From assembly GCA_946480825.1 (NCBI GenBank), contig CAMLLG010000012.1, positions 7,669-71,668 on the forward strand: a DNA stretch of 64,000 nucleotides, written 5' to 3'. Shown here one piece after another: positions 27,201-33,982 of the stretch. Numbering within the stretch: the stretch's first letter is position 1; each line of letters begins with the position of its first letter. A model generated the notes under the pieces. It did not search any database, was not told where the DNA came from, and saw only the letters and a list, made by a program, of their open reading frames with translations. The position numbers and the translations under genes are program-made. Source of the DNA: an uncultured Lysobacteraceae bacterium. GTDB lineage: Bacteria > Pseudomonadota > Gammaproteobacteria > Xanthomonadales > Xanthomonadaceae.

Positions 27201-28660
27201 AAACGACCGCTTCGCTCGCCGCGCTCGCCGCGAATCTCGCCGACTGGATCGATGCCCATCCGGACGCCGATGCCGACGCCGTGGCCTATACCTTGCAGGT
27301 GGGCCGCATCGCGCATCCCCATCGTCTCGCTTTTGCCTGCGACGATCTCGCCGCGCTGCAGCGTGCGCTGCGCGCGCATCCGGTCGCGTATCGCTGCGAG
27401 ACCGGTTTCACGCCGACATCCGTATTCGTTTTCGCCGACGATGCCTTGCCGAAGCGCTCGGTAGTGCGCGCGCTGTATCGCGAATGTTCCGCGTTCCGGG
27501 AAGCTTACGATCGCTGCGCCGCACCGATCCGCACTTTCCTGGAGGAGGATCCGGTCGCCGCCCTGGATCGCGATGTGCCGCTGTCGTCGGCGCTCGCGGC
27601 TGCGCTTGCGTTCGCAAGCCAGTACGCGTTGGCGGCCTGGTGGCGATCGCTCGGGATCGCGCCGGAGGCGATGATCGGCACGGATATCGGAGAGTACGTC
27701 GCCGCATGCCTGGCAGGCGTTTTCAGTCTCGAAGAGGCGCTGTCGCTGGTCGTGGTCCGTGCGCAGCTGTTGGACAGCACGAGCGCCGACTTGCCGCGTT
27801 CCGCCCGAATCGATGCCATCCGCGACACCTACGCCGACTGTTTGCGCGAGACTCGGCGCGCCGCGGTGACCATTCCGTTCGTCTCTTCCGTGGATGGCGC
27901 CTGGATGAGCGATGGCAATGCCGCCGATGCCGCCCACTGGCTCCGTCACCTCGATGGTCCCGCCGCCTATATCGAAGGCCTGCGGCGACTCGCGGTCGAG
28001 CCGCAGCGCCGGTTCCTCATCGTCGGCGCTCTCGCCGACGTTGCTCCGCTGGCGACGACCGCCGGCATCGATGCGTCGCGTCTTGTCTCGCTTTCCGCAG
28101 ACGATGGCGAAGCGGCTGCCGCTGCCGTGATCGCGCGGCTTTGGTTGGCCGGCATCGAGATCGCATGGCCGGCGCTGTGGCGTACACCCGTGCCGGGAAG
28201 GATCCCGTTGCCGACCTGCGTCTTCGATCGTCGCTCGTACTGGCTGTCGCCCGTCGGCGTCGACGGCAACACGCTCTACGATGCGGGCGAAGCCGGGCGT
28301 TCGGAGGCAGAGGAAGAACGGCGTTTCTTCCCGCGCCCCGAGCTCAAGGCGCCGTACGTGGCGCCATCCGGAGAAGTCCAGTGCGCATTGGCCGAACTCT
28401 GGCAGACCTTCCTGGCGATCGCTCCGATCGGTGCCGACGACAATTTCTTCGAGCTCGGCGGCGACTCCCTGCTCGGCGTCCAGATCAAGGAAAAGATGAA
28501 GAGCGATCTCGGAGTCGATATTCCGGTCGGCAGGCTTTTCCTGCTCGGCAGCATCCGCAACATCGCCAATTATCACGCCGTTCTCGTCGGCGACATGCAG
28601 ATCGGGGATCTTTCGGACGAAGAAATCGAAGGGATTTACCGGGCATACGAGAGCGCATGA
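21200..28660 (+). CDS. Hybrid NRPS-PKS: TubC docking - Cy - A(Cys, with internal MT) - T - KS - inactive AT - carrier
   Basis: 2486 aa. TubC_N docking 1-65. The Cy domain has the intact motif Asp222, Asp227, Ser230. The A domain has code D L Y N W S L I W K (Asp749 = position 235), one change from the Cys code. A PKS-type C-methyltransferase (about 1020-1390, EVGAGTGG near 1213) is inserted between A8 and A10 (NGKIDRA near 1437). T has Ser1496. The KS has Cys1726 (NTACSTSLV) and THGTGT. Next comes an AT-like segment (about 2000-2330) in which the GHSxGE nucleophile motif reads GTDIGE (Asp2162 replaces Ser), the N-terminal GQG motif is missing and the fold is shortened, so it cannot load malonyl. 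A final carrier has Ser2423 (ELGGDSLLG). Predicted chemistry: a 4-methylthiazoline from alpha-methylated Cys, followed by one polyketide extension loaded by a trans AT. The start ATG overlaps the preceding stop. Confidence 0.92.
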   Translation: MIDQSPRSPRNVQAMQRLLRELSELDITLDVDETGRLLVNAPAGAVSQTLGERIREHKSALIDLLRASAAGRERDDLPRIVPDPASRLMPFPLNAVQHAYWIGRNAQMELGGVSTHFYFEAEAAGLDLGRFEAALGKVILSHDMLRATIDREGMQRVSEKVPDYRIRTLDLRGRSQIAVEEAVADVRAEMSQQVFDCTRWPLFEVRVARLDDDRALLFFSWDFLVVDAWSVLMIFNQWRAFYDAPTLAPSTTELSFRDYIRAERALGDTPLYERARRYWWERIDTLPAAPMLPVRNRIEPGRKHEFTRRRMRLGAEAWARLSATAQSYAITPSNLMLAAFAEVLDRWSKTSHYALNLTLFNRLPLHEDVMALVGDFTTLTVTEIHRDGEKDFASRAKRIQNRFLQDFEHRHFSGVEIMREIAKRRQLGGRALMPVVFTSTLMLSRKGGDGDSGLGLEAFGPMRYGITQTPQVLLDCQIFEIDGALVVNWDAVEELFLPGVLDAMFGSLERLVRRLADEPEAWRRGDLVQLPEAQLAVREADRRSLDASWLKDEALLLHGGFVRHAVARPDAIAIEGDASMTYGELHAIACDLADRLIAGGVQPNTLVAVVMEKGWQQIAAVLGILIAGGAYLPIDPALPPMRQQHLIRHGDVAWVLASTDIPGEVLDGTDAQVVRVVRPAEYRAPTEASAPRQRQSDIAYVIFTSGSSGLPKGVVIDHRGALTTIEAMNGVYGVGPSDRVLAVSSLSFDLSVYDIFGLLAVGGAIVMPSSDATKDAAQWTRLIHRHRVTLWNSAPQLMSMLVDYNELQPGDSLASIRSVWLSGDWIPTKLPARIRTLIGPCEIISLGGATEGSIWSIHHRIEGDTGHLESIPYGKALPGQSMQVLDSDLRSCPDYVIGHIHIGGPGVALGYWKDPEKTAQRFRMHPRTGERLYWTGDLGRYASDGVIEFLGREDEQIKLHGHRVELGEIAAQLKAHPHVEDAVAYIADIGGTATLVACVVPEGGEGGPLFVAPEIDAVDLATRRARLGAMANLAPDHRQRSDLIRFGAFWRDLSALSLDAMAGGLRILGIDGSVDLDAVAEAAGVLPRFRFLVAKWVETLETAGRITRDADGRPRVAGGDASEAAIAAFEAEYGTDERTSGFCRYIVACLRRQSDLLCGKASPLELLFPDGDFALGDHLYRTNPVSAHHNRQLAAAFAEIVAGAPAGAPLRVLEVGAGTGGTTASLLPLLASRETVEYWFTDLSPLFLDRARRAFDPYPFVRHALYDIDRDPELQGFVAHEFDAIVAANVLHDAKHLPTTLARLRRLLKPGGPLLLLEGTRDSPWQWLSVAYLEGVGEYTDDRAETHSPILGTDRWRHALTAAGFEGIVNFPHGAVGDEADLVLREAMPQHVIVAHGPTRFGVFDAAPLDRHLEAILPAYMIPQRYVPLDRLPLTANGKIDRAALPRFQRAASARTRTATPARAGNEQTIHAIWKEVLGLDAIGVDDNFFDLGGDSLLLTQTLGRLNRTLGLELAMADLFSYPTIRSLAEHIGRGRTDALPAPAPATAPSPVDNAIAIIGMSGRFPDAPDVDSFWRNLCDGVCSVRDWSDAELRQAGVAEDLIADPRYVKAGVPIAGLDLFDADYFGFTPREAQVMDPQLRFLLEEAVTAMESAGYPHQIHGGEIGVFVGKDVSQYLHAHLLGRPELMRSMGVMGMANLNEKDYAATQVSYRLDFTGPSLNINTACSTSLVAVHQACRSLIDGECAIALAGGVSLETLQPTGYLYREGSIASPDGRCRAFSDDANGCVRGSGIGLVVLKPLANALRDRDTVHAVILGTAINNDGARKIGFSAPSMQGQRRVIAMALARAGLSPSQIQYIETHGTGTSLGDPIEIKGLNQVFNRDAGANCLIGSLKTNIGHLDAAAGVAGLIKTVLALRDGRIPPSLHFRAPNPRIDFGDGALRVNADLREWPSTGQPRRAGVSSFGVGGTNAHAVLEQPPILPRDRAGNEGAVRVYPISAKTTASLAALAANLADWIDAHPDADADAVAYTLQVGRIAHPHRLAFACDDLAALQRALRAHPVAYRCETGFTPTSVFVFADDALPKRSVVRALYRECSAFREAYDRCAAPIRTFLEEDPVAALDRDVPLSSALAAALAFASQYALAAWWRSLGIAPEAMIGTDIGEYVAACLAGVFSLEEALSLVVVRAQLLDSTSADLPRSARIDAIRDTYADCLRETRRAAVTIPFVSSVDGAWMSDGNAADAAHWLRHLDGPAAYIEGLRRLAVEPQRRFLIVGALADVAPLATTAGIDASRLVSLSADDGEAAAAAVIARLWLAGIEIAWPALWRTPVPGRIPLPTCVFDRRSYWLSPVGVDGNTLYDAGEAGRSEAEEERRFFPRPELKAPYVAPSGEVQCALAELWQTFLAIAPIGADDNFFELGGDSLLGVQIKEKMKSDLGVDIPVGRLFLLGSIRNIANYHAVLVGDMQIGDLSDEEIEGIYRAYESA

Positions 28661-28693
28661 TCGGCACAACACAACGACAGCATAGGAAACCAA

Positions 28694-29131
28694 ATGAACC
28701 ACAAAGAAATTTACCCGACACGGATCGCGATCGGCTGGCTCAGTCTGTTGCTGCTGCTGGTTGTGATGTTGGTCTTCATGATCGTCTTCAGCGCGCTGGA
28801 CAACGATGAGTTCGCTTCGCTGCGCAGGGATCCGGGACGCGGCGGATTGCGGATGATGACCTACGTCGTGGGTATCTACGCATTGATGCCGATACTGGTG
28901 CAGATCGTGGACAGATGGCGGATGGCGGCCGCACGCTGGATCATGGTGGCCGCGGCCGCGGGGAACATCATGTTCATGCTCATGCACCACCTATCGCATT
29001 GGCACGGCGGCGATCGGCCGAACTTCAATTCGCACGTTCTCGACCTGGCCATTCATGCCGTCGGCCTGTGGGTGCTTTACAACAGCATCCGGTGGGCGAG
29101 AGCCGGCGGCAACAGGGGGGATTCCGCATGA
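28694..29131 (+). CDS. Small four-helix membrane protein, unknown function
   Basis: 145 aa with four predicted membrane segments at about 12-36, 54-72, 82-100 and 113-133, and short charged loops. A cluster of His residues (MHHLSHWHGG, about 97-106) lies at the end of the third segment and could bind metal. I do not recognise a family. It begins 33 bases after the hybrid synthase and overlaps the HupE/UreJ-like gene by 4 bases, so the two are probably co-translated and may work together. The ribosome site is weak (ATAGGAA). Metal handling, transport or self-protection are possibilities; nothing in the sequence decides between them. Confidence 0.75.
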   Translation: MNHKEIYPTRIAIGWLSLLLLLVVMLVFMIVFSALDNDEFASLRRDPGRGGLRMMTYVVGIYALMPILVQIVDRWRMAAARWIMVAAAAGNIMFMLMHHLSHWHGGDRPNFNSHVLDLAIHAVGLWVLYNSIRWARAGGNRGDSA

Positions 29132-29760
29132 TGCGGACCGCGTGTCGATTCCGGACGTCGTTCGGTCGTCGCATCGCCGCAGGGCTGTGCCTCGCAGTCG
29201 CGCTGATGCCCGGATGGTGTCTGGCTCACGTCGAGGAGGCCCAGTCGGGGTTCACCTCCGGCCTGCTGCATCCGGTGTTCGGGTTCGATCACTTCCTGGC
29301 CATGCTGTCGGTGGGCATCGTCAGCGCGCAGTTGGGGGCAAGGCATGTCTGGGGCATTCCATCGGCATTCGTGCTCTGGATGGTGGCCGGCGCGTCGACC
29401 GGCCTTCTCGGCCACGCACTTCCGTTCCTGGAGTGGGGGATCGGGCTTTCCGTCGTATTCCTGGGGGCGTCCATCGCGCTCGTACGCAGAGGCATGCATG
29501 CGGCGGCGATCTATGCGTTCGCCAGCTTCTTCGGTTTCCTCCATGGCTATGCGCATGGATTGGAAATGCCGAAGGCGGCTGATCCCGTATATTACGCCGG
29601 TGGTTTTCTGACGAGCACGGTGGCGATCCATCTGCTGGGCGTCGGTATCGGCCATACGATGACAAGCAGGGACACATTCCGACCCGCATTGAGGTATCTC
29701 GGGTTGGCGATCGCAGCCATGGGACTGGTGATTCTCATCCAGCTCATGCGCGGCGATTGA
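29128..29760 (+). CDS. HupE/UreJ family membrane protein
   Basis: 210 aa. An N-terminal signal peptide-like stretch (RRIAAGLCLAVALMPGWCLAH) is followed by the family signature HPVFGFDHFLAM and several membrane helices; the second signature HGYAHGLEMP is also present. HupE/UreJ proteins are secondary transporters for nickel or cobalt, usually beside hydrogenase or urease genes, which are absent here. The ATG overlaps the previous stop (ATGA) and is preceded by a GGGGGG-rich ribosome site. In this setting it may bring in or remove a metal needed by a tailoring enzyme, such as the amidohydrolases or the PEP mutase, or bound by the thiazoline-containing product; that is inference. Family assignment is strong. 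Confidence 0.85.
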   Translation: MMRTACRFRTSFGRRIAAGLCLAVALMPGWCLAHVEEAQSGFTSGLLHPVFGFDHFLAMLSVGIVSAQLGARHVWGIPSAFVLWMVAGASTGLLGHALPFLEWGIGLSVVFLGASIALVRRGMHAAAIYAFASFFGFLHGYAHGLEMPKAADPVYYAGGFLTSTVAIHLLGVGIGHTMTSRDTFRPALRYLGLAIAAMGLVILIQLMRGD

Positions 29761-29848
29761 GCGCACGGCACCGCAAGGCTGCGGGCCGCCGACTCCGGGC
29801 CGGCTCGCCGACAACAGAATGGGCGACAAGCGTAAGGGACACCTGCAC

Positions 29849-30736
29849 ATGGAAAAGAGAACGACAGCGCTGCGCAACATGATCCAAGCGTCCGAGATCG
29901 GCTCGATCATCGAAGCGCACAACGGCCTTTCGGCGCGATTGGCCGAGGACGCCGGTGCGAAAGGCCTCTGGGCGAGCGGCCTTGCGATCTCGTCCGCGCT
30001 CGGCGTGCGCGACAGCAACGAAGCGTCGTGGACGCAGGTGCTCGACGTGATCGAGTACATCGTCGACAGCACCAGCGTTCCGACGCTGGTGGACGGCGAC
30101 TCCGGATACGGCAATTTCAACAATTTCCGGAGATTCGTGGCGAAGCTGGAGCAGCGCGGCGCCGCCGGCGTCTGCATCGAGGACAAACTGTTCCCGAAGA
30201 TGAATTCCTTCGTCGACAACCACCAGGATCTCATCGGAATCGGCGAGTTCTGCGGCAAGATCAAGGCCGCCAAGGATATTCTCCGCGATCCGGACTTCGT
30301 GATCGTGGCGAGAATCGAGTCGTTCATCGCCGGGACCGGGCTCGACGACGCTCTCGACCGTGCCGCCGCTTATCGCGAGGCGGGCGCAGACGCCATCTTC
30401 ATCCACAGCAAGCGCAAAGACGCGAGCGAAATCGAAGCGTTCTGCCGCGCCTGGGCGGGCCGTCTGCCTGTCGTGGTCGCGCCGACCACCTATGCCGACA
30501 CGCCGATCCAGACGCTGTCGGACATGGGGATATCACTGGTCATCTGGGCCAATCATCTCGTCCGCGCCAGCGCCTACGCGATGCGCGCCTGCGTCGAACA
30601 CCTGGTGCGCAATGGCGGTCCGGGCGGCCTATCGAATCTCATCAGCGTGTCCGAGCTCTTGAAGCTGAGCGACGTCGAAGAATTGGTCGAGGCGGAGAGA
30701 CGCTACGGGGAGGTCGCATGCTCGTCCACATCCTGA
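29849..30736 (+). CDS. pepM: Phosphoenolpyruvate phosphomutase (phosphonate biosynthesis)
   Basis: 295 aa from ATG 29849, a typical length. This start has AAGGGA upstream; an earlier ATG at 29819 would add ten residues. The protein belongs to the PEP mutase/isocitrate lyase superfamily: Asp82 and Asp84 in DGDSGYGN bind Mg, and the diagnostic mutase loop EDKxxxxxNS is present exactly (EDKLFPKMNS, 111-120). Phosphonopyruvate hydrolases and other relatives deviate in this loop. The enzyme rearranges PEP to phosphonopyruvate and makes the C-P bond that commits to phosphonates. The equilibrium favours PEP, so a second enzyme must pull the reaction. The usual decarboxylase (Ppd) is not in the window, whereas a 2-hydroxyacid dehydrogenase and an aldolase follow. 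The next gene overlaps it by 19 bases. Confidence 0.92.
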   Translation: MEKRTTALRNMIQASEIGSIIEAHNGLSARLAEDAGAKGLWASGLAISSALGVRDSNEASWTQVLDVIEYIVDSTSVPTLVDGDSGYGNFNNFRRFVAKLEQRGAAGVCIEDKLFPKMNSFVDNHQDLIGIGEFCGKIKAAKDILRDPDFVIVARIESFIAGTGLDDALDRAAAYREAGADAIFIHSKRKDASEIEAFCRAWAGRLPVVVAPTTYADTPIQTLSDMGISLVIWANHLVRASAYAMRACVEHLVRNGGPGGLSNLISVSELLKLSDVEELVEAERRYGEVACSSTS

Positions 30737-32034
30737 TGTGGACCGCGATCGTACTGCTGGCGATCGAGCTTTCGCTGATCGCCCGCTATGCGTTCGTGCG
30801 CGCAGTCGATGCCCGGACGACGCCCGCGTCGGTGCCCTCGGCCGAAGGTGCCGGGCTGTACTTCCTGTTGCCCGCGTTGCGCGAGCAGAATGCGGTGCCG
30901 TCGACCCTGGCCACTTTCCAGTCCCTGTGCCGCGGACGCGCGCGGGTGCGCGCGATCGTGATCACCACCGAGCGTGAAGAGGTGGAAAAGTCGCGTTACG
31001 CCTTCGCGCGTTCCACCGCGGAGACGGTCCTGGAATGGAAACGGGAGAACGACCCGGAAGAGTTGATCGTGCATCTGCACTACCCGCGGACCGACGGCAA
31101 CAAATCCGATCAGTTGAACCACGCCATGGACTGGCTGTTGCGCAACGGCGCAACGTCCGACGACTTCGTGGCCGTCTACGATTTCGACGCGTGCCCGCCC
31201 GCGAAGACCGTCGACCAATTCCTGAGGCTGTCCGCAAGCCGGCGCTACGACGCAATGCAGCAGGTGCCGCTGCCGATCCGCAAGTTCGACGAGCAGATCG
31301 CATCGCGCCGCCATGCGGTGATGGCGGAATCGCTGCTGCACATGCAGCAGCGCTCTCTGCCGATCGAGAAGTGGCGGCCCATGTTCAACGACAGGCTGGG
31401 CTGGGGCTTGCTGCCGCATTATCTCTGCGGCGCGGGTCTGTTCGTGCGGCTCGGCTATTTCGCCGAACACGGACCGTTTCCGCCCGTGGACGACGTGCCG
31501 TTCGGTTACAGGTTGTACGTGCTCGGCGCCAGGATCGGCGTTTTTCCCAGCTACAACCTGGTCGAAGCGCACCGCTCGATCCGCGCTGTGATCAACAGCA
31601 ACGTACTCATCGCTCGGGGCGTGCTTCAGTATTTTTCCGAAGGCGTCGGTGCGCTGCGCGTCGCCGCGACGCCGGCGGCGTTCTTCCGCAGCGTGCTGCT
31701 GATGCTTTTCGGTATTTCCGAAACGTTCGAGTTCATGCTGTATCCATTGTTCCTGGTCGTCGCCATGGTCGTCGGAATCGTCAGCGGAACGACCGTGTTG
31801 TGGTTGCTCGCGATCGTCCTGCTGCTGCTGCCTTCCGCCGGCGTTCTGGCTACCGGCGGGCTGCTGCGCGAGAGCACGGGTCATTCGCTCGCTGCCGGCG
31901 ACTGGATTCGGGTCTGCTCGATGGCGCCGGCGCGCCGTTTCTGGCGTGCGCTCGGTCCCGCGATCTATTTCTGGCGAAAGGCGAAGAGTCTCTTCGTCGG
32001 CAGCGCAATCGTTTACACCAAAACAGAACGCTAG
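30718..32034 (+). CDS. Membrane glycosyltransferase family 2-like protein
   Basis: 438 aa. One N-terminal membrane anchor (about 4-24) precedes a cytosolic GT-A-like domain with a DxD-type metal motif (VYDFDACPP) and the region PPVDDVPFGYRLYVLG. At least two C-terminal membrane segments follow (about 320-385). The layout matches membrane-bound family 2 glycosyltransferases, which move a sugar from a nucleotide- or lipid-linked donor. The start ATG lies inside the end of pepM with GGGGAGG just upstream, so the two genes are tightly coupled. In this block it could use a nucleotide-activated intermediate made by the nucleotidyltransferases downstream. Donor and acceptor cannot be read from the sequence. 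Confidence 0.7.
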   Translation: MLVHILMWTAIVLLAIELSLIARYAFVRAVDARTTPASVPSAEGAGLYFLLPALREQNAVPSTLATFQSLCRGRARVRAIVITTEREEVEKSRYAFARSTAETVLEWKRENDPEELIVHLHYPRTDGNKSDQLNHAMDWLLRNGATSDDFVAVYDFDACPPAKTVDQFLRLSASRRYDAMQQVPLPIRKFDEQIASRRHAVMAESLLHMQQRSLPIEKWRPMFNDRLGWGLLPHYLCGAGLFVRLGYFAEHGPFPPVDDVPFGYRLYVLGARIGVFPSYNLVEAHRSIRAVINSNVLIARGVLQYFSEGVGALRVAATPAAFFRSVLLMLFGISETFEFMLYPLFLVVAMVVGIVSGTTVLWLLAIVLLLLPSAGVLATGGLLRESTGHSLAAGDWIRVCSMAPARRFWRALGPAIYFWRKAKSLFVGSAIVYTKTER

Positions 32035-32074
32035 CGCGTGTTACGCATTCTGGATCAGCACAGGCGAATCCCCC

Positions 32075-32968
32075 TTGAAGGCACTCATCTTAGATCCCTG
32101 TTGGAAGCATGCCCCCGAGTTGTTCGCGACCCGGGGCATCGAGGTTCTCGCATCGGAAAGCGAAGCGTCCGCCGCGCGCATCGACTGCGTCATCCTCCGA
32201 AGCGGTTCCACGCTGGATGCGGCCAGGCTCGAATCCCTGCGCCAACGCGGGCTTCGGCTCGTCCTGCGAGCCGGGTCGGGAATGGACAACATCGATGCCG
32301 GTTACTGCGCGCTCAACGGCATCGATGTCGCGAATTTCCCCGGGCGCAACGCCGACTCCGCGGCCGAAGTCGCGTTGTCCTACATGTTGTCCGGCGCGCA
32401 TCGACTGTACCCCGCGAACCTCGAAATGCGCGAGGGCGTTTTCGCGAAGGAAAAATATCTGGGGCGCAATCTGTCCAGCGCCAGCGTCGCTTTCGTCGGC
32501 TATGGCGCGACCGCCAGAGCGACGGCGGCCTTGCTGCGGGCGATCGGCGTGAAGGATCTGATGGCATACCGGCGCCGCGCAGGTGCGGATGACCCCAACG
32601 CGGTTCGATTCGTCGATCTCGCGACTTGCTTTCAGGCCGACATCGTCTCGATCAACGTGCCGCTCAACGAAGAAACGCGCTGCATGATCGGTGAAGATCT
32701 GCTGGCATCGGCACGCCCGGGTCTGTTCCTGGTCAATATCGCAAGACGCGAAATCGTCGATCATGCGGCGCTGGCGCGCAGTCTCGATAGCGGTCGGGTC
32801 TGCGGCTATGCCTGCGATGTCCTCGATGTCGGAAAGGACGCCGAACTCATCGCTCGCAGCGACGTTTTCTCCACTCCGCACCTCGGTGGGCAATCGGAGG
32901 ACTGCCAGCGGATCATCGCTCATGCGATTCTCGATTACATCGTCTCGCGCGACTTCTTGTCCACCTGA
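32075..32968 (+). CDS. D-2-hydroxyacid dehydrogenase (NAD-dependent), phosphonopyruvate reductase candidate
   Basis: About 297 aa, starting at a TTG at 32075 (product begins (M)KALILDP). An ATG-led frame from 31946 would overlap the preceding gene by 89 bases and add residues without family character. The Rossmann motif is FVGYGATARATAALL (GxGxxA rather than GxGxxG). The catalytic Arg224 sits in NIARREIVD, the catalytic His269 in TPHLGGQS, and the acidic partner lies around Asp256. The family reduces 2-keto acids or oxidises 2-hydroxy acids. Directly after pepM, a plausible role is reduction of phosphonopyruvate to phosphonolactate, which would pull the unfavourable mutase reaction as the decarboxylase does elsewhere. 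A related dehydrogenase (PhpE) oxidises hydroxymethylphosphonate in the phosphinothricin pathway, so the direction of the reaction is open. Confidence 0.8.
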   Translation: MKALILDPCWKHAPELFATRGIEVLASESEASAARIDCVILRSGSTLDAARLESLRQRGLRLVLRAGSGMDNIDAGYCALNGIDVANFPGRNADSAAEVALSYMLSGAHRLYPANLEMREGVFAKEKYLGRNLSSASVAFVGYGATARATAALLRAIGVKDLMAYRRRAGADDPNAVRFVDLATCFQADIVSINVPLNEETRCMIGEDLLASARPGLFLVNIARREIVDHAALARSLDSGRVCGYACDVLDVGKDAELIARSDVFSTPHLGGQSEDCQRIIAHAILDYIVSRDFLST

Positions 32969-32989
32969 TTCACGACGGACTCCTTCAAG

Positions 32990-33982
32990 ATGAAACTATT
33001 CGATTGCGACCAGCACATCAACGACCGGGAAGAGGACCTCATCCGGCGCGCGGGTCTGGCCAGGAAAAGGGTGATGCCCACCGATGGCTGGCATCGCGAG
33101 AAATCCGAGATTTCGAGCTTCGCGGAGCGGTTGCTGAAGGATCGAAGAGCGTATTTCGATTATTTCGGCGTCGAATACGCAGCGCTTTACCCGACGCGCA
33201 GCCTCTCCCACGCGATGATCCGTGAGCCCGAGGTGTCGCTGAGGATACTCGAGGCCTACAACGACTATCTGCTGGAATGCGCGAACGAAATGCCGGGTCT
33301 GCTCCCCGTCGCGCTCGCGAGCGTTCACGATATCGACTACACCGTTTCGTGTCTGCCCGCCTATCGGGAGCGCGGTTTCGCGGGCGTGCTGCTCTTGCCG
33401 CATGGCCATCATCATCTGTTCGGAGAGCGGCGTTTCTTCAAGCTCTATGCCGCCTGCGCGGAGTCCTGCATGCCGGTGGTGCTGCACCCGAACTCCTTCG
33501 GTGCCATCGGTGGCGAAAATTGCACGACGTTCGAAGAGTTCCATACGCTCACCTTCCCGTTGGCGGTGATCAAGCAATTCGCCAGCATGATGTTCTCGGG
33601 CGTATTCGAACGGTTTCCGGATCTGAGTTTTCTGATGCTCGAGGCCGGAGCGGGCTGGCTGCCGTTCTGGCTCGATCGAATGGACAACGAGTACGACATG
33701 CGTTCGCGCGATGTGCTGATCGAATCGCGCCCTTCCGAGATTCTCGGCAAGGCCAGCGTTTTTCTCAGCTGTACCGGATTCGATCGCGACATTTCCGTTG
33801 TCGATGCCATGCTGGGCAACGGTGGCGTCGTCTGGGGTTCCGACTACCCGCATTGGGATTCCCACATTCCGGAGGAGCGTGCAGGCATCTTCGAGGGCTG
33901 CCCCGAGTCGTTGCGCGAACGGGTGTTCTCCGCCAACGGCCGCCGCTGCTTCCATCGCGGCATGGATGGAGCTGCGGCATGA
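32990..33982 (+). CDS. Amidohydrolase-2 family metal-dependent hydrolase or decarboxylase (first copy)
   Basis: 330 aa TIM-barrel protein of the amidohydrolase-2 (ACMSD-like) family. Residues that fit the metal ligands are the N-terminal DCDQHI (usually DxHxH, here weakened), a central His in VVLHPNS and the C-terminal Asp in GSDYPHWDS. Members hydrolyse C-N bonds or catalyse non-oxidative decarboxylation. It shares the DYPHW-type C-terminal motif with the second copy at 34994 (DFPHWDT), indicating related proteins that have diverged. It sits between the dehydrogenase and a CofE-like ligase, overlapping the latter by 4 bases (ATGA). It could decarboxylate or deaminate a phosphonate intermediate; the substrate is unknown. 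Confidence 0.75.
   Translation: MKLFDCDQHINDREEDLIRRAGLARKRVMPTDGWHREKSEISSFAERLLKDRRAYFDYFGVEYAALYPTRSLSHAMIREPEVSLRILEAYNDYLLECANEMPGLLPVALASVHDIDYTVSCLPAYRERGFAGVLLLPHGHHHLFGERRFFKLYAACAESCMPVVLHPNSFGAIGGENCTTFEEFHTLTFPLAVIKQFASMMFSGVFERFPDLSFLMLEAGAGWLPFWLDRMDNEYDMRSRDVLIESRPSEILGKASVFLSCTGFDRDISVVDAMLGNGGVVWGSDYPHWDSHIPEERAGIFEGCPESLRERVFSANGRRCFHRGMDGAAA

Noticed and set aside
27180..28260. Functional AT domain in the hybrid NRPS-PKS
   Set aside because: The region looks like an AT at first, but GTDIGE replaces GHSxGE and the GQG motif is missing, so it is listed as a degenerate AT.
29849..30736. Isocitrate lyase or phosphonopyruvate hydrolase instead of PEP mutase
   Set aside because: The EDKxxxxxNS loop is intact, which is diagnostic for the mutase within this superfamily.
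31946..32074. ATG-led 43-codon extension of the 2-hydroxyacid dehydrogenase
   Set aside because: It overlaps the end of the membrane glycosyltransferase-like gene by 89 bases and lacks similarity; the TTG at 32075 begins exactly where the family fold begins. Some doubt remains because TTG starts are rare.
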